This document shows, piece by piece, positions 8,269-15,624 of a stretch of 64,000 nt of DNA (the stretch's first letter is position 1; each line of letters starts with the position of its first letter). The notes under the pieces are model-generated. The model did no database searches, was not told the origin of the DNA, and saw nothing but the letters and a program-made list of their open reading frames with translations. This DNA comes from a virus: positions 1 through 64,000 of IMG/VR virus record IMGVR_UViG_3300020156_000448; one strand, 5' to 3'. The position numbers were made by a program, and so were the translations under genes.

Positions 8269-8504
8269 TAAAAGCCAACCTAGCCGCGAAACATCTAGTT
8301 ATCTAGTAGATATCTATTATCTACCTTTTTAGTATACATCTATCTCAGGGGTCGAGCTTGGTCTCTCCCTAGAACAAAAGATCAACTCCCCCTTTCTCTC
8401 CCTTCTTGGTTTAGACCTGAATAAATAATTCCTATGTTGGTAAGTAAGATAGGGTGGCTAACCTTTGAAGAACTTTGCCTCTCATAAGGGCTTATACTTC
8501 TTTG

Positions 8505-8886
8505 AAGGACATGGGTGGGACTCTTTCTCCCCTCATGGCTATTTTACTCAAGCGAGGTGCCTCAGGTTTAAAAAGCAGTGTGGTCTGTGGATATCATATA
8601 GGGTGCGCAACCTAATGAATGAAGCTTACAAACACTTTTTGGATCGTTGCGAAACTTGTTAAAATTTTCAGAAGCCGTTGCACTGGTCGTAACGGCTTCA
8701 ACCACCCACAACGTAATGCGTCACCGATACGCACTCACAATTCGGTTTACCAGCCAGCGGGAAGCTGGCAACTATTTAAAGTGTTGGTACATAAGGTGCC
8801 TTCATAGCCCTCCAAGGTTAAAGCCCTGGTCAGTGATTTATTGGATTCCAATACTCTTTGCGGAGATTACTGATCAGGGTTTTTGC
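8505..8886 (+). ncRNA. Candidate structured non-coding RNA
   Basis: The 880 bases between the genes ending at 8178 and 9062 contain no credible protein gene but a series of stem-loops. They are CATG...GGGA with TCCC...CATG (8510-8537), GAAGCCGTT/AACGGCTTC (8671-8699), TGCGT/ACGCA (8717-8733), GCCAGC-GGGAA-GCTGGC (8753-8769) and GGTAC/GTGCC (8786-8800). The last is a 14-base-pair terminator-type stem at 8824-8879 followed by TTTTT. In that stem two pairs are G-T on the plus strand, which stay paired (G-U) only if the plus strand is transcribed. A possible long-range pairing, GTTTCGC (8226) with GCGAAAC (8286), lies further upstream, so the RNA may start near 8270 or earlier. Class unknown; large phage ornate RNAs (GOLLD, ROOL) are one possibility. 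Confidence 0.45.
8824..8885 (+). terminator. Terminator-type hairpin closing the non-coding region
   Basis: CCCTGGTCAGTGAT pairs with ATTACTGATCAGGG over 14 positions (two G-U), with a 28-base loop, followed by GTTTTTGCG. The wobble polarity indicates a plus-strand transcript. Confidence 0.6.
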
Positions 8887-9002
8887 GTTTGTATATAACT
8901 ACAAAACGCTATCATTTTTTATGCATATGAATTTGGCATTTTTTCGAGGATGTATTTTCACACCCTTAAAAAGAAAAACCCCCAAAAGCGCGAGACGCAC
9001 AC

Positions 9003-9084
9003 GTGTAAGTCACGCATGCGTAAGTCACGCATCGGGGGTGTGAAGAAGACACATGCGTTAGTTACGCATGCGTCTTTGACGCAT
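9003..9084. repeat. Four 15-base dyad units in two tandem pairs
   Basis: Units at 9003, 9018, 9055 and 9070 follow the form (AT)GCGT-N5-ACGCAT. The central five bases vary (AAGTC, AAGTC, TAGTT, CTTTG) while the six-base arms are kept in three of the four, a sign that the arms are read by a protein. The right pair overlaps the 3' end of the next gene and encodes its last residues. The same period and core appear at 2312-2341. Confidence 0.7.
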
Positions 9085-9892
9085 ATGGGGGTCCATCCAG
9101 TGATACTGACTCATCCAACATGTATCCACCAGTACACAATAAACCCTTAGGCTTTGTTGTATCCTTCTTTTCCGCTACGTGAGTTTCCCCACTTGTTGGC
9201 GGAGGGGGCGGAGGAGGTGGTGCCGAGGCTACCTTCTTCGCTTCTATCTCAGCCCTCTTCTTCGCTTGCAAAGCATTCCACTGATCAATTACTTCTTGCT
9301 TGGATAAAGGTTCCATTTCCTGAACTTCTAACTCAGCAGGAATCACAGGAAGCGCAGGCAGTTTTCCGCCGTAGTATGTCTTTATTTCCCTTTTGCTTGA
9401 GATTCTGCATCCTGGCAGCGGATACGCAGCAGCTTTATATCTTTTATAACGCTTTGTCTTATCACCCTTAATAGCATAGTTTTTAAATTTGCGCTTAGGT
9501 GGTGGTTTGACTTCACGCTCTTCTCTTGAGTATTCACCAGTTTCAGGATTATATACAAGCAATGTCTCATATTCTACTTTTACTGGAGTAGGAGGATTAT
9601 TCACGTGAGTCTTTGTTGCGGTCTTTTTCTGGTTTGGACTAGGAGGCTCTCTAAGAGCACAGCCAACCAAAAACCCATCAGGATCATAACGAGCGATCTG
9701 CGTACAGATAGCAATCAGACCTACAAAACACATGAATCCCAAAGTGGCTTGTGTTCCCATAGTGGTACTCATGATCAACAATAGAACTGCACCGAAGAAC
9801 GCACCGAAGCCCATAAAGCATCCCCACGCCCATCTGTCGCTCTCGTAATAATCATCATTACCATAAATATTGCCACTTGGATATTTAGACAT
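9062..9892 (-). CDS. Two-TM membrane protein with long Pro/Lys-rich cytoplasmic tail
   Basis: A 276-residue protein. Residues about 22-42 and 48-65 are hydrophobic membrane segments (GFGAFFGAVLLLIMS; ATLGFMCFVGLIAIC). The remaining 200 residues are charged and proline-rich, with a run of eight prolines near residue 229 and Lys/Arg-rich patches. It is the last gene of the small-membrane-protein cassette and much the longest of its membrane members. The C-terminus is encoded by iterated dyad DNA. No family recognised. Confidence 0.65.
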   Translation of the reverse strand: MSKYPSGNIYGNDDYYESDRWAWGCFMGFGAFFGAVLLLIMSTTMGTQATLGFMCFVGLIAICTQIARYDPDGFLVGCALREPPSPNQKKTATKTHVNNPPTPVKVEYETLLVYNPETGEYSREEREVKPPPKRKFKNYAIKGDKTKRYKRYKAAAYPLPGCRISSKREIKTYYGGKLPALPVIPAELEVQEMEPLSKQEVIDQWNALQAKKRAEIEAKKVASAPPPPPPPPTSGETHVAEKKDTTKPKGLLCTGGYMLDESVSLDGPPYASKTHA

Positions 9893-9943
9893 TTTTCCTC
9901 ATATTTTCTAGAAATTTTTACACAGAAAAAACGGGGCGTTCAG

Positions 9944-9979
9944 AAGTCGGCTTTTCAAGCTGTTAAGTCGCCTTTTCAA
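9944..9979. repeat. 15-base direct repeat, 21-base period
   Basis: AAGTCGGCTTTTCAA and AAGTCGCCTTTTCAA (14 of 15 identical) lie in the 140-base gap before the two-TM gene. Purpose unknown; possibly paired regulator sites. Confidence 0.45.
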
Positions 9980-10032
9980 ACACCCGTACATCAGTTTCTT
10001 CTATATTAGATACCACAAACACTTGGAAACAT

Positions 10033-10362
10033 TCACTCGCAATCGTTCAAATACTGCCGCCCGAATATCTCTTTAATGCCGCGAATCATTATTAAGCAAA
10101 GCTGATACAGTCCATAAACAATTCCCCCTACAACAGAGGCAACCAATAATGGCAAATAGCAAATAGCGCAAATAAAGGCAAACTTATTTATTGCAAAATC
10201 AAACTCTTCTCTCACGGCATGTCTTTTGCCTATTCCTGCCATGAAGATCACATACAGTAACGTAATAAAATATATCGCACTATACAAGCCTTGCGTAATA
10301 AAGTAAAGCCATTTCAAATACGGAAATACCCATACAAGAAAATCCCACATTAGTTCACGCAC
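10033..10362 (-). CDS. Small multi-pass membrane protein
   Basis: A 109-residue protein with three hydrophobic stretches: about 10-45 (two possible passes, WLYFITQGLYSAIYFITLLYV) and 62-92 (FAFICAICYLPLLVASVVGG). It overlaps the upstream gene by 13 bases, implying coupled translation. Part of the minus-strand membrane-protein cassette; no family recognised. Confidence 0.6.
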   Translation of the reverse strand: MRELMWDFLVWVFPYLKWLYFITQGLYSAIYFITLLYVIFMAGIGKRHAVREEFDFAINKFAFICAICYLPLLVASVVGGIVYGLYQLCLIMIRGIKEIFGRQYLNDCE

Positions 10363-10673
10363 TCTTTCGTGGTCAGTTTTTTATAAAAAGCCTTAACTCC
10401 CTTAGCAAACACAATCAGATACGGGACAATCCAGCATACCGCATAAATCCAGTTTGTCTTAATATATTCAATCTCTCGATTGATATACTGTTCGTTTGTC
10501 ATATGCATGAGGTAGCCATTGCCATCTACTGCTTGATTTTGCAGATCGCCCTTGCCAAGCATATACAAAATCGTTACGAACTTAGCAAGAAACACTACAA
10601 GCACACAAGCTTGAATCACGCAAGCAAATAAGAATGCCAGTATTAACACAATCACTATAGCGTCTAAAATCAT
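10350..10673 (-). CDS. Small two-TM membrane protein
   Basis: A 107-residue protein. An N-terminal hydrophobic helix of about 35 residues starts at residue 3 (IVIVLILAFLFACVIQACVLV), and a second segment lies near 75-92 (WIYAVCWIVPYLIVFAKGV). It shares a four-base ATGA-type overlap with the gene upstream and 13 bases with the gene downstream. Function unknown. Confidence 0.6.
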   Translation of the reverse strand: MILDAIVIVLILAFLFACVIQACVLVVFLAKFVTILYMLGKGDLQNQAVDGNGYLMHMTNEQYINREIEYIKTNWIYAVCWIVPYLIVFAKGVKAFYKKLTTKECVN

Positions 10674-10969
10674 TTTACCATATCCTTAACTACCTTTACT
10701 GTTCCTACTAAACTCGATGCCACAAACTGCGCTACTGAGCCAGCAATTTGCCCTGCATTCTTCAGCCCATAATAAAGCCACGCAGCGGGAAAGCATATAG
10801 CGTACTTTAGGTAATGCTTAAGGTCTCTGATATGCTGACTATGATCCCTATGCGGATGAAGTCCCACACTGATGCATGTTATGGTAAAGAATATTAAGTA
10901 GATTACAAAAGCCGAAACTTGAATGATACAATACATAATAAGTAAGTCTTGCGCCCAATTTTGATTCAT
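10670..10969 (-). CDS. Small membrane protein
   Basis: A 99-residue protein. An N-terminal membrane helix covers residues about 8-33 (LLIMYCIIQVSAFVIYLIFF), followed by a His-rich loop (HPHRDHSQH). A second hydrophobic stretch lies near 54-90. First gene of a three-gene overlapping set. The 239 bases upstream (10970-11208) hold no gene that I can see. Confidence 0.58.
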   Translation of the reverse strand: MNQNWAQDLLIMYCIIQVSAFVIYLIFFTITCISVGLHPHRDHSQHIRDLKHYLKYAICFPAAWLYYGLKNAGQIAGSVAQFVASSLVGTVKVVKDMVK

Positions 10970-11208
10970 CTGTAATTTCCTCTTTTTATCCGTGTAAAGC
11001 CGAAAAAGACCCTAGTATAGAATCTTCTAACTTTCACTAATTATTCAATCGTTTTGATGTTTTCATACAACATTGATTCTAATAGACTTACATAAAACTT
11101 ACGCAAAATATGCAAAATATGCGTTTTTCAAATTCTTTACCCAGGTTTTCTCTAAGTGTTTATTAGTCAATAAGCTAGGCAAAACTCGTCATTTTATATT
11201 CAAATCTT

Positions 11209-11415
11209 TTAACGCTTCCGAAGAAGCGCCCTCGTGTTTCTCACTATACAAAAACAAAGTGCTAGAACAAACATTATCGGAATCATAAACAGCCAAGTTA
11301 TAAGATATCCAAACCACGAATACTCTGCCAAGATAATTTTTGTACCATCACGCATCTCATTCCATTTAAGTGAATGCCATAACTCTTGCTCTAGCTCTTC
11401 CAGATTTTCCGCCAT
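11209..11415 (-). CDS. Small single-TM protein with acidic N-terminus
   Basis: A 68-residue protein beginning MAENLEELEQELW, with a membrane segment near 36-58 (LITWLFMIPIMFVLALCFCIV) and a basic tail, so the N-terminus is acidic and soluble. The start was chosen because its ATG overlaps the TAA of the gene before it (TAATG); a start three codons earlier is possible. Confidence 0.6.
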   Translation of the reverse strand: MAENLEELEQELWHSLKWNEMRDGTKIILAEYSWFGYLITWLFMIPIMFVLALCFCIVRNTRALLRKR

Positions 11416-11591
11416 TAGTTCCAATACTTTCTATCTTTGTTCCACTTCGCCGCGCTCTTACACAACTGTTTTGGATTCTTCGCCATGCGGATAAATCGAA
11501 CTGTTGGAACAGGAGCAAAGATAAGACAAAAGATAGTTGTCCATGTAACGCCTAGAAAAGTGATAAACGCTATTGTCGCTATTACATTCAA
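11415..11591 (-). CDS. 58-residue membrane protein with TTG start
   Basis: The TTG start overlaps the TGA stop of the preceding gene (TTGA) and has AAAAGG eight bases upstream. Its TAA stop overlaps the next ATG (TAATG). The product has one long hydrophobic N-terminal helix (NVIATIAFITFLGVTWTTIF continuing to about residue 29), then a basic soluble tail rich in Lys, Trp and Arg. Short length and the TTG start make it easy to miss, but the two exact overlaps and the ribosome site argue strongly that it is translated. Confidence 0.6.
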   Translation of the reverse strand: MNVIATIAFITFLGVTWTTIFCLIFAPVPTVRFIRMAKNPKQLCKSAAKWNKDRKYWN

Positions 11592-12019
11592 TTGACAAAC
11601 CTTTTCACTTGCTCTTCTGCATTTCCGTCAAAGCGAAAACCAAACGTGATCTTCGCATACACTCTATCCAAAAAAGCGCAGTACGCATTTATCCGTCCTC
11701 TTACTACGCGGTGAACCTGACTTATTGAACCTAAAGAGACAAACACACTTCCCACACATTTTACCAGTCCTACTATAACCTTTGCGATTACGCAGTACAC
11801 AACGAAAAGCAGTGTCAAGACTGCCCACAGTACAACCACTGCCAAGCGTTGTCTTTCCTGCGTTTTTTCTAGCTCTACTTGACTCAGGCATAACAACGGT
11901 ATTACAACGATCATTACTAGTACGAAGATTACATAATAGAATGGATGTGCATTTACTTCTGTATATCCATTAGATAGTACTTGTGCTATATAGTGTGATA
12001 TGTCTTTAGGTATGTACAT
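11588..12019 (-). CDS. Two- to three-TM membrane protein
   Basis: A 143-residue protein starting MYIPKDISHY. Membrane segments lie near residues 28-48 (FYYVIFVLVMIVVIPLLCLS) and 59-96 (LAVVVLWAVLTLLFVVYCVI and onward). The C-terminal 45 residues are soluble and basic. A longer reading from ten codons upstream is possible. The 24-base repeat block begins about 40 bases upstream of this start, so it may control this gene. Confidence 0.6.
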   Translation of the reverse strand: MYIPKDISHYIAQVLSNGYTEVNAHPFYYVIFVLVMIVVIPLLCLSQVELEKTQERQRLAVVVLWAVLTLLFVVYCVIAKVIVGLVKCVGSVFVSLGSISQVHRVVRGRINAYCAFLDRVYAKITFGFRFDGNAEEQVKRFVN

Positions 12020-12057
12020 AGATTCTTTCTCTTTTGTTATACAATGCACTATATGGA

Positions 12058-12166
12058 GTATTCACATGAATGTAGTGAATGGTATTCACATGAGTTATGC
12101 GAATGTATTCACCTGAACGTAATGAATGGTATTCACTTTCACCTGAGTTCTACGAATGGTATTCAG
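12058..12166. repeat. Four-and-a-half tandem repeats, about 24 bases, with GAAT/ATTC dyads
   Basis: Units begin at 12058, 12082, 12106 and 12129, with a partial fifth at 12159. They follow GTATTCAC-N-TGA...GAATG with lengths 24, 24, 23 and 30. Junctions form dyads such as GTGAATGGTATTCAC, where the GAAT and ATTC arms are constant and the flanks vary. The block occupies the gap between two parts of the membrane-protein cassette. Likely operator sites; a replication-linked iteron array is an alternative. Confidence 0.75.
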
Positions 12167-12265
12167 TTGTTTTAAAAGATGTAGCGTGTAGGGATAAAAT
12201 ACATCTTTTCCTTGATATTGCTAGGGGTTAGTTTCCCAGCGTTCCCCCGTTTCCCGTTTTTCCGA

Positions 12266-12388
12266 TTAAAGTGGGTCTTCCTTCGCGATCACATCCTTTA
12301 AGATCAATAAAACAATCACAACCGCAGCGAGCATCACGCCTGTCCACTCCACTGCACCAAGAATCCTTTTGTATATACATCTCACCAT
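12266..12388 (-). CDS. 40-residue single-TM protein
   Basis: Begins MVRCIYKRIL with its ATG inside the last codons of the upstream gene (seven-base overlap) and AAGGA about nine bases before it. One membrane helix (GVMLAAVVIVLLILKDVI) is flanked by a basic N-terminus and an acidic C-terminus. It is the most downstream gene of the second half of the cassette. Small-holin-like size, but nothing else supports that role. Confidence 0.6.
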   Translation of the reverse strand: MVRCIYKRILGAVEWTGVMLAAVVIVLLILKDVIAKEDPL

Positions 12389-12567
12389 CTGAAGTATTCC
12401 TTAACAGATTGCCATATTGTTATTGAACTAAGCATAATCATTGCGAGAAGAAACGCCTCGATATAAATGACCGCAAACTTTATCATGAACCAGTCAAGGA
12501 TTTGCAAAGGGGTCTTTCCCTTCCAGTGCTTTGCGTGGAAGGCGTTGTATACACCTTGGATGTTCAT
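12382..12567 (-). CDS. 61-residue single-TM protein
   Basis: A soluble, aromatic-rich N-terminal part is followed by a membrane segment near 31-50 (AVIYIEAFLLAMIMLSSITI) and a short aromatic/basic end. Four-base overlap with the upstream gene and seven-base overlap with the 40-residue gene downstream show tight coupling. Function unknown. Confidence 0.58.
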   Translation of the reverse strand: MNIQGVYNAFHAKHWKGKTPLQILDWFMIKFAVIYIEAFLLAMIMLSSITIWQSVKEYFRW

Positions 12568-12890
12568 TGCATGACCTGTGTGCTGGTGGTAACAACGCGC
12601 ACATTGGTTGTCACATTCTCATTCGGGACTCTAATGGGGAGATTGTGCGCGATAAAGATGTCTGTATAAGTGTCTGTCTCCACAAGCTTCACATCTCTGT
12701 GGGTGTATGTTGCTGTTTCCTGAAAAAATGCTCCGTATACAATAACCCCTACGCCGCCAACAACAATACACACAACAAGACCCATCAAGCCATTAAGAAT
12801 AACGTCTTCCCAGTCAATCTCATCGGCAAGCTTATCTATAAACCAATAGACAATGTTTTCCATAAACCATTTGTATGTTTGATTAATCAT
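12564..12890 (-). CDS. Small membrane protein of the MINQ type (a)
   Basis: A 108-residue protein beginning MINQ. A membrane segment near 33-56 (LMGLVVCIVVGGVGVIVYGAF) is followed by a C-terminal beta-rich tail (RDVKLVETDTYTDIFIAHNL). The upstream neighbour also begins MINQ, has its TM in a similar place, and has a comparable tail (RDITVIEHSDRTEIEVGDQ), so the two look like duplicates. ATGA overlaps on both sides. Confidence 0.6.
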   Translation of the reverse strand: MINQTYKWFMENIVYWFIDKLADEIDWEDVILNGLMGLVVCIVVGGVGVIVYGAFFQETATYTHRDVKLVETDTYTDIFIAHNLPIRVPNENVTTNVRVVTTSTQVMQ

Positions 12891-13129
12891 TGTACAATAA
12901 AGGTTTGATCACCGACCTCGATTTCTGTTCTGTCACTGTGCTCAATCACTGTGATATCTCTCAGCTTGTGAACCTTTGCGTCCTTCAATGCTTCCTTGAC
13001 ATTTTGATGATCAATATATGCTACCAGTCCCATCAAGCCAACAAAGATCGTGATGAAGGCTCCCATGAGTATTAAGGGGAAATGTCTATAAAAGAATCTT
13101 CTGATTGCGTTCCACATTTGATTAATCAT
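12887..13129 (-). CDS. Small membrane protein of the MINQ type (b)
   Basis: An 80-residue protein: basic aromatic N-terminus, membrane segment near 18-38 (LILMGAFITIFVGLMGLVAY), then a soluble tail ending in a beta-hairpin-like stretch. Probable paralogue of the gene immediately downstream. Four-base overlaps with both neighbours. Confidence 0.6.
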   Translation of the reverse strand: MINQMWNAIRRFFYRHFPLILMGAFITIFVGLMGLVAYIDHQNVKEALKDAKVHKLRDITVIEHSDRTEIEVGDQTFIVQ

Positions 13130-13425
13130 AGGTACATTGGTGTCCCATTGATGATATATAGCATTGGCTCATAATCCCCGCCGCTTGTTGCCATGGGTAC
13201 ATAGTTCTCCCCCGACGCTTCGGACGCTGAGCTATTTTCTTGCGGCGACTGGCTGACTGACGTAAGAAGCACTATGAGTATTATGATTACAGGCAAAGGT
13301 ATGCAGAGAATAAATAGCAGTATTCCCCACCAGTCATGCGGCTCTTTACGCGCCAGATCACTGATCCTTGTGTTTTCATTCACCTGATAAAACCGTCTTC
13401 TCTCCATGCTTGCATACTTTCTCAT
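13126..13425 (-). CDS. Small single-TM protein with Ser/Gly-rich external segment
   Basis: A 99-residue protein. A basic, soluble N-terminal 32 residues is followed by a membrane segment near 33-56 (WGILLFILCIPLPVIIILIV), a Ser/Glu/Gly-rich linker, and two near-repeats: ENYVPMATSG then DYEPMLYING-like. Four-base overlaps on both sides. No lipobox is evident. Function unknown. Confidence 0.58.
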   Translation of the reverse strand: MRKYASMERRRFYQVNENTRISDLARKEPHDWWGILLFILCIPLPVIIILIVLLTSVSQSPQENSSASEASGENYVPMATSGGDYEPMLYIINGTPMYL

Positions 13426-13667
13426 TGAGTTAGTAAGTCCAGCTTTTGATCAATTGCTGCTCTTTGTTCTTGAAGGCGCTCAATTTGCTGCTGCTTACTT
13501 TTCCGTTTACAGCCGCATCCTTCAGGAGCAGTCATGACAATAATAGCAAACAAGCCAATGATTCCGAAGAAAAACACAAAGGGCGCTACTGCATGCCAAT
13601 CAATTCTGTTTTTAAGGTTTCTGAAATATGTAAGGGTCTGATGAACTGCATCTAGTTTCTTAGCCAT
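13422..13667 (-). CDS. Small single-TM protein with C-terminal coiled coil
   Basis: An 81-residue product from MAKKLDAVHQ (ATG preceded by TGGGAA; a TTG six codons earlier is possible). A membrane helix near 27-45 (APFVFFFGIIGLFAIIVMT) is followed by a Cys-Gly-Cys-Lys turn and a charged heptad-like helix (QQQIERLQEQRAAIDQKLDL). It overlaps the long soluble gene upstream by eight bases. Confidence 0.6.
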   Translation of the reverse strand: MAKKLDAVHQTLTYFRNLKNRIDWHAVAPFVFFFGIIGLFAIIVMTAPEGCGCKRKSKQQQIERLQEQRAAIDQKLDLLTQ

Positions 13668-14979
13668 TGTTTCCCACTGTTCCAATCCGTTTTCTTTGTA
13701 CGATCTGGCGCAACTCTGCTTCTGTTAACTCTCTCGTCCATGCTCTGCCTACATTGGGAGCAACCTGTGCAAAAGCATCATTTAAAGCCTGATTCAATTG
13801 CTGTTGAGATACTGCTTGTGGAAATGCGACTCCCTGCGGTCCTTGAGCCTGAACAGGTTCAGGCATTGCTGCTTCAACTGCATTTGGCGCAGGGAAGGCT
13901 GCTGGAGGCGGGGCATAAGCTGGAGCCACGTTGCGCGTATTATCGCTGTAATAAAAAGTCTCAGCAGGTTCTACGTTGCCAGCATAGGCTCTTCTAACGA
14001 TTTTCTCTGGTTTATCTTCGTTCTTTGGAGGATCAGGAGCTTTATATACCCACGGTGTACCATCACGGTTTAGCGGATTACCTTGCTCGTCGCTCCACAT
14101 TTCACAGTCTTGGACACTGCCATTACCAGGAGCTACACCCCAATAAATAGAAGGGTCTGTAATTTTTAGGCGGACTAATCCACTGCTGCACACTACGTTA
14201 TCTGGCGTCTCGCATGGCTTCTCAGCAAGCTCTTCACGGTACATTGTCTGAAAAGGAAAACTAAAACCTTTGCCGCTTTTGCTCGTCTTTTCAATCGATA
14301 CTTCACCAGTGTTTGGGAAAAACTCGACAACGCGACCCAACTGCCCATAATATAGAATACGGCGATTCTTCATTGCCTCTACATCATCTGCACTCGCAAT
14401 GCGTATTGGGAATGCCTCTAAAGCGCTCATAGTTGGCTCTAGAGCCATTTTAGCCTGACTTCTGTTACTATATGCGTTTGAGTACATTAAAAAGCCATCA
14501 TGGTACGCTTTGATGACGTATTGTTTCATAATGCATGTATCGCTTGGGCGGGGAGGCACATTATAGCGCTCTTTGCTGGGCTTTTGTCTTGTAAGGTGAG
14601 CCTCTTCAACAATCTCCACCTTAAGAGCATGAAGTTTGAATGGCTTGAAGTTATATTTATCTAAGTCGATAATCTCCATGTCGCTACAACCTTCTCTTGC
14701 AGGGAGCAGAGCATAAAGAGTATCTGTGCGGTAGCCAGCATTACGGGCAGTGTTGGTCTTTGGGGTATAAACACCCACTTCAATTCTGTTGCGGATACCG
14801 TTAGGAGATGCATTCTCACTAATAATGACAGTGCCCTTGTACTCGAAATTCTTCTCGATAAAATCTTTAGGGTCCAATTTAGCTTTCTTCTTTGTAGCTG
14901 AAATACTCACGTCTAAACTAACTTCCTCTGGAACTTCAATCTGAAATTCTGGTATATTTAAAATGTCTTCAATTGGCAT
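13660..14979 (-). CDS. Uncharacterised 439-residue soluble protein heading the membrane cassette
   Basis: No signal peptide, no membrane segment and no recognised catalytic motif. The N-terminal 300 residues look like mixed alpha/beta domains. Residues about 340-400 are a low-complexity Ala/Pro-rich linker (PAYAPPPAAFPAPNAVEAAM), and the last 50 residues are a predicted helix pair. It lies at the promoter-proximal end of the cassette and is coupled to the first small membrane gene, so it may be the cytoplasmic partner of the membrane set. That is inference. Confidence 0.6.
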   Translation of the reverse strand: MPIEDILNIPEFQIEVPEEVSLDVSISATKKKAKLDPKDFIEKNFEYKGTVIISENASPNGIRNRIEVGVYTPKTNTARNAGYRTDTLYALLPAREGCSDMEIIDLDKYNFKPFKLHALKVEIVEEAHLTRQKPSKERYNVPPRPSDTCIMKQYVIKAYHDGFLMYSNAYSNRSQAKMALEPTMSALEAFPIRIASADDVEAMKNRRILYYGQLGRVVEFFPNTGEVSIEKTSKSGKGFSFPFQTMYREELAEKPCETPDNVVCSSGLVRLKITDPSIYWGVAPGNGSVQDCEMWSDEQGNPLNRDGTPWVYKAPDPPKNEDKPEKIVRRAYAGNVEPAETFYYSDNTRNVAPAYAPPPAAFPAPNAVEAAMPEPVQAQGPQGVAFPQAVSQQQLNQALNDAFAQVAPNVGRAWTRELTEAELRQIVQRKRIGTVGNNG

Positions 14980-15369
14980 TGATGATTTTCTCTTTAGAAT
15001 TACTTCTCTTGGCTATACACGCTGTCTCAGGTTTTATTCTAAGACAAATTTTATCCTATAAATAGAAAAAGAACTCCCCACTAGGGAGAGTTCTGATTTT
15101 TTCAAAAATCGAATCACCTATCGAACATTTATAATATTGTAATAACGGACGTTTTATACGATTACTTGATTTTATTATAGATACAGGCAACTAGTTAAAC
15201 GTAAAAATATTTTAAACGGGCAATCTTTATTAACGGGAAAATGATATTCTAAATGTCAAACGGGCAAACGTACTGCTCCTGAACTGCGCGCTAGTCAGGG
15301 ATCGGCTATTCTAGACTAACCTCTCACGCTCTATATACATCATTATAATTTAATTTTCCTTTAAAGAAA
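14980..15369. other. Gene-free stretch with terminator and three AACGGG motifs
   Basis: This 390-base gap holds a hairpin near 15064-15102, AT-rich DNA, and three copies of AACGGG (AAACGGGCAA twice exactly, near 15214 and 15258, and TAACGGGAAA near 15231). It should contain the promoter for the minus-strand gene ending upstream of it. A competing reading frame at its right edge (15324-15557) was rejected. Confidence 0.4.
15064..15102. terminator. Hairpin terminator, probably two-way
   Basis: AGAACTCCCC pairs with GGGAGAGTTCT (one bulge). A T-rich tract lies on the plus-strand side and CTTTTTC on the minus-strand side, where it would end transcripts of the small-gene array at 15.4 kb. Confidence 0.65.
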
Positions 15370-15624
15370 TTATCTATAAATGGGGAAACCTGCATAATTA
15401 CCCATAGAGAAAGAATCACTACTTGTATTGTTTGTCGTAATAGTATAACCTGTCGATGTTGCGGTAATAGTATAGCCTGTAGATGCTGGTACATCTTCAG
15501 TATAACTCCAAGTATTGCGAATGCCGTATTTTTTGTCCATATCTCTAATATAGTCAACGGCGCTCTTTTTCGTAAAGACGACTCTGGCTGTTTGATTCGT
15601 ATTAATTAAGTCTTTAAGATTCAT
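15370..15624 (-). CDS. Shared-N-terminus family protein 1
   Basis: An 84-residue protein whose first 20 residues are MNLKDLINTNQTARVVFTKK, matching the motif of six other genes in this array (hydrophobic-L, polar spacer, then a VKFIF-K type strand). The rest is short, with a Ser/Thr-rich tail containing two TGYTIT repeats. The start was set by GAGG nine bases upstream and by homology; it overlaps the preceding gene by 11 bases. Function unknown. Confidence 0.6.
   Translation of the reverse strand: MNLKDLINTNQTARVVFTKKSAVDYIRDMDKKYGIRNTWSYTEDVPASTGYTITATSTGYTITTNNTSSDSFSMGNYAGFPIYR

Noticed and set aside
8179-9002. tRNA genes
   Set aside because: No T-arm GTTCGAATC-type sequence or cloverleaf could be fitted; the hairpins do not have tRNA geometry.
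8465-9150. Short plus-strand frames of 61-83 codons in the gene-free region
   Set aside because: Overlap each other in different frames, no ribosome sites, biased composition; the hairpin series explains the sequence better.
12058-12166. CRISPR array
   Set aside because: Repeats are tandem without unique spacers of even length, and no cas genes are present.
15324-15557. Minus-strand frame of 77 codons
   Set aside because: Overlaps the gene at 15370-15624, which carries the array motif and a ribosome site; this frame has neither.
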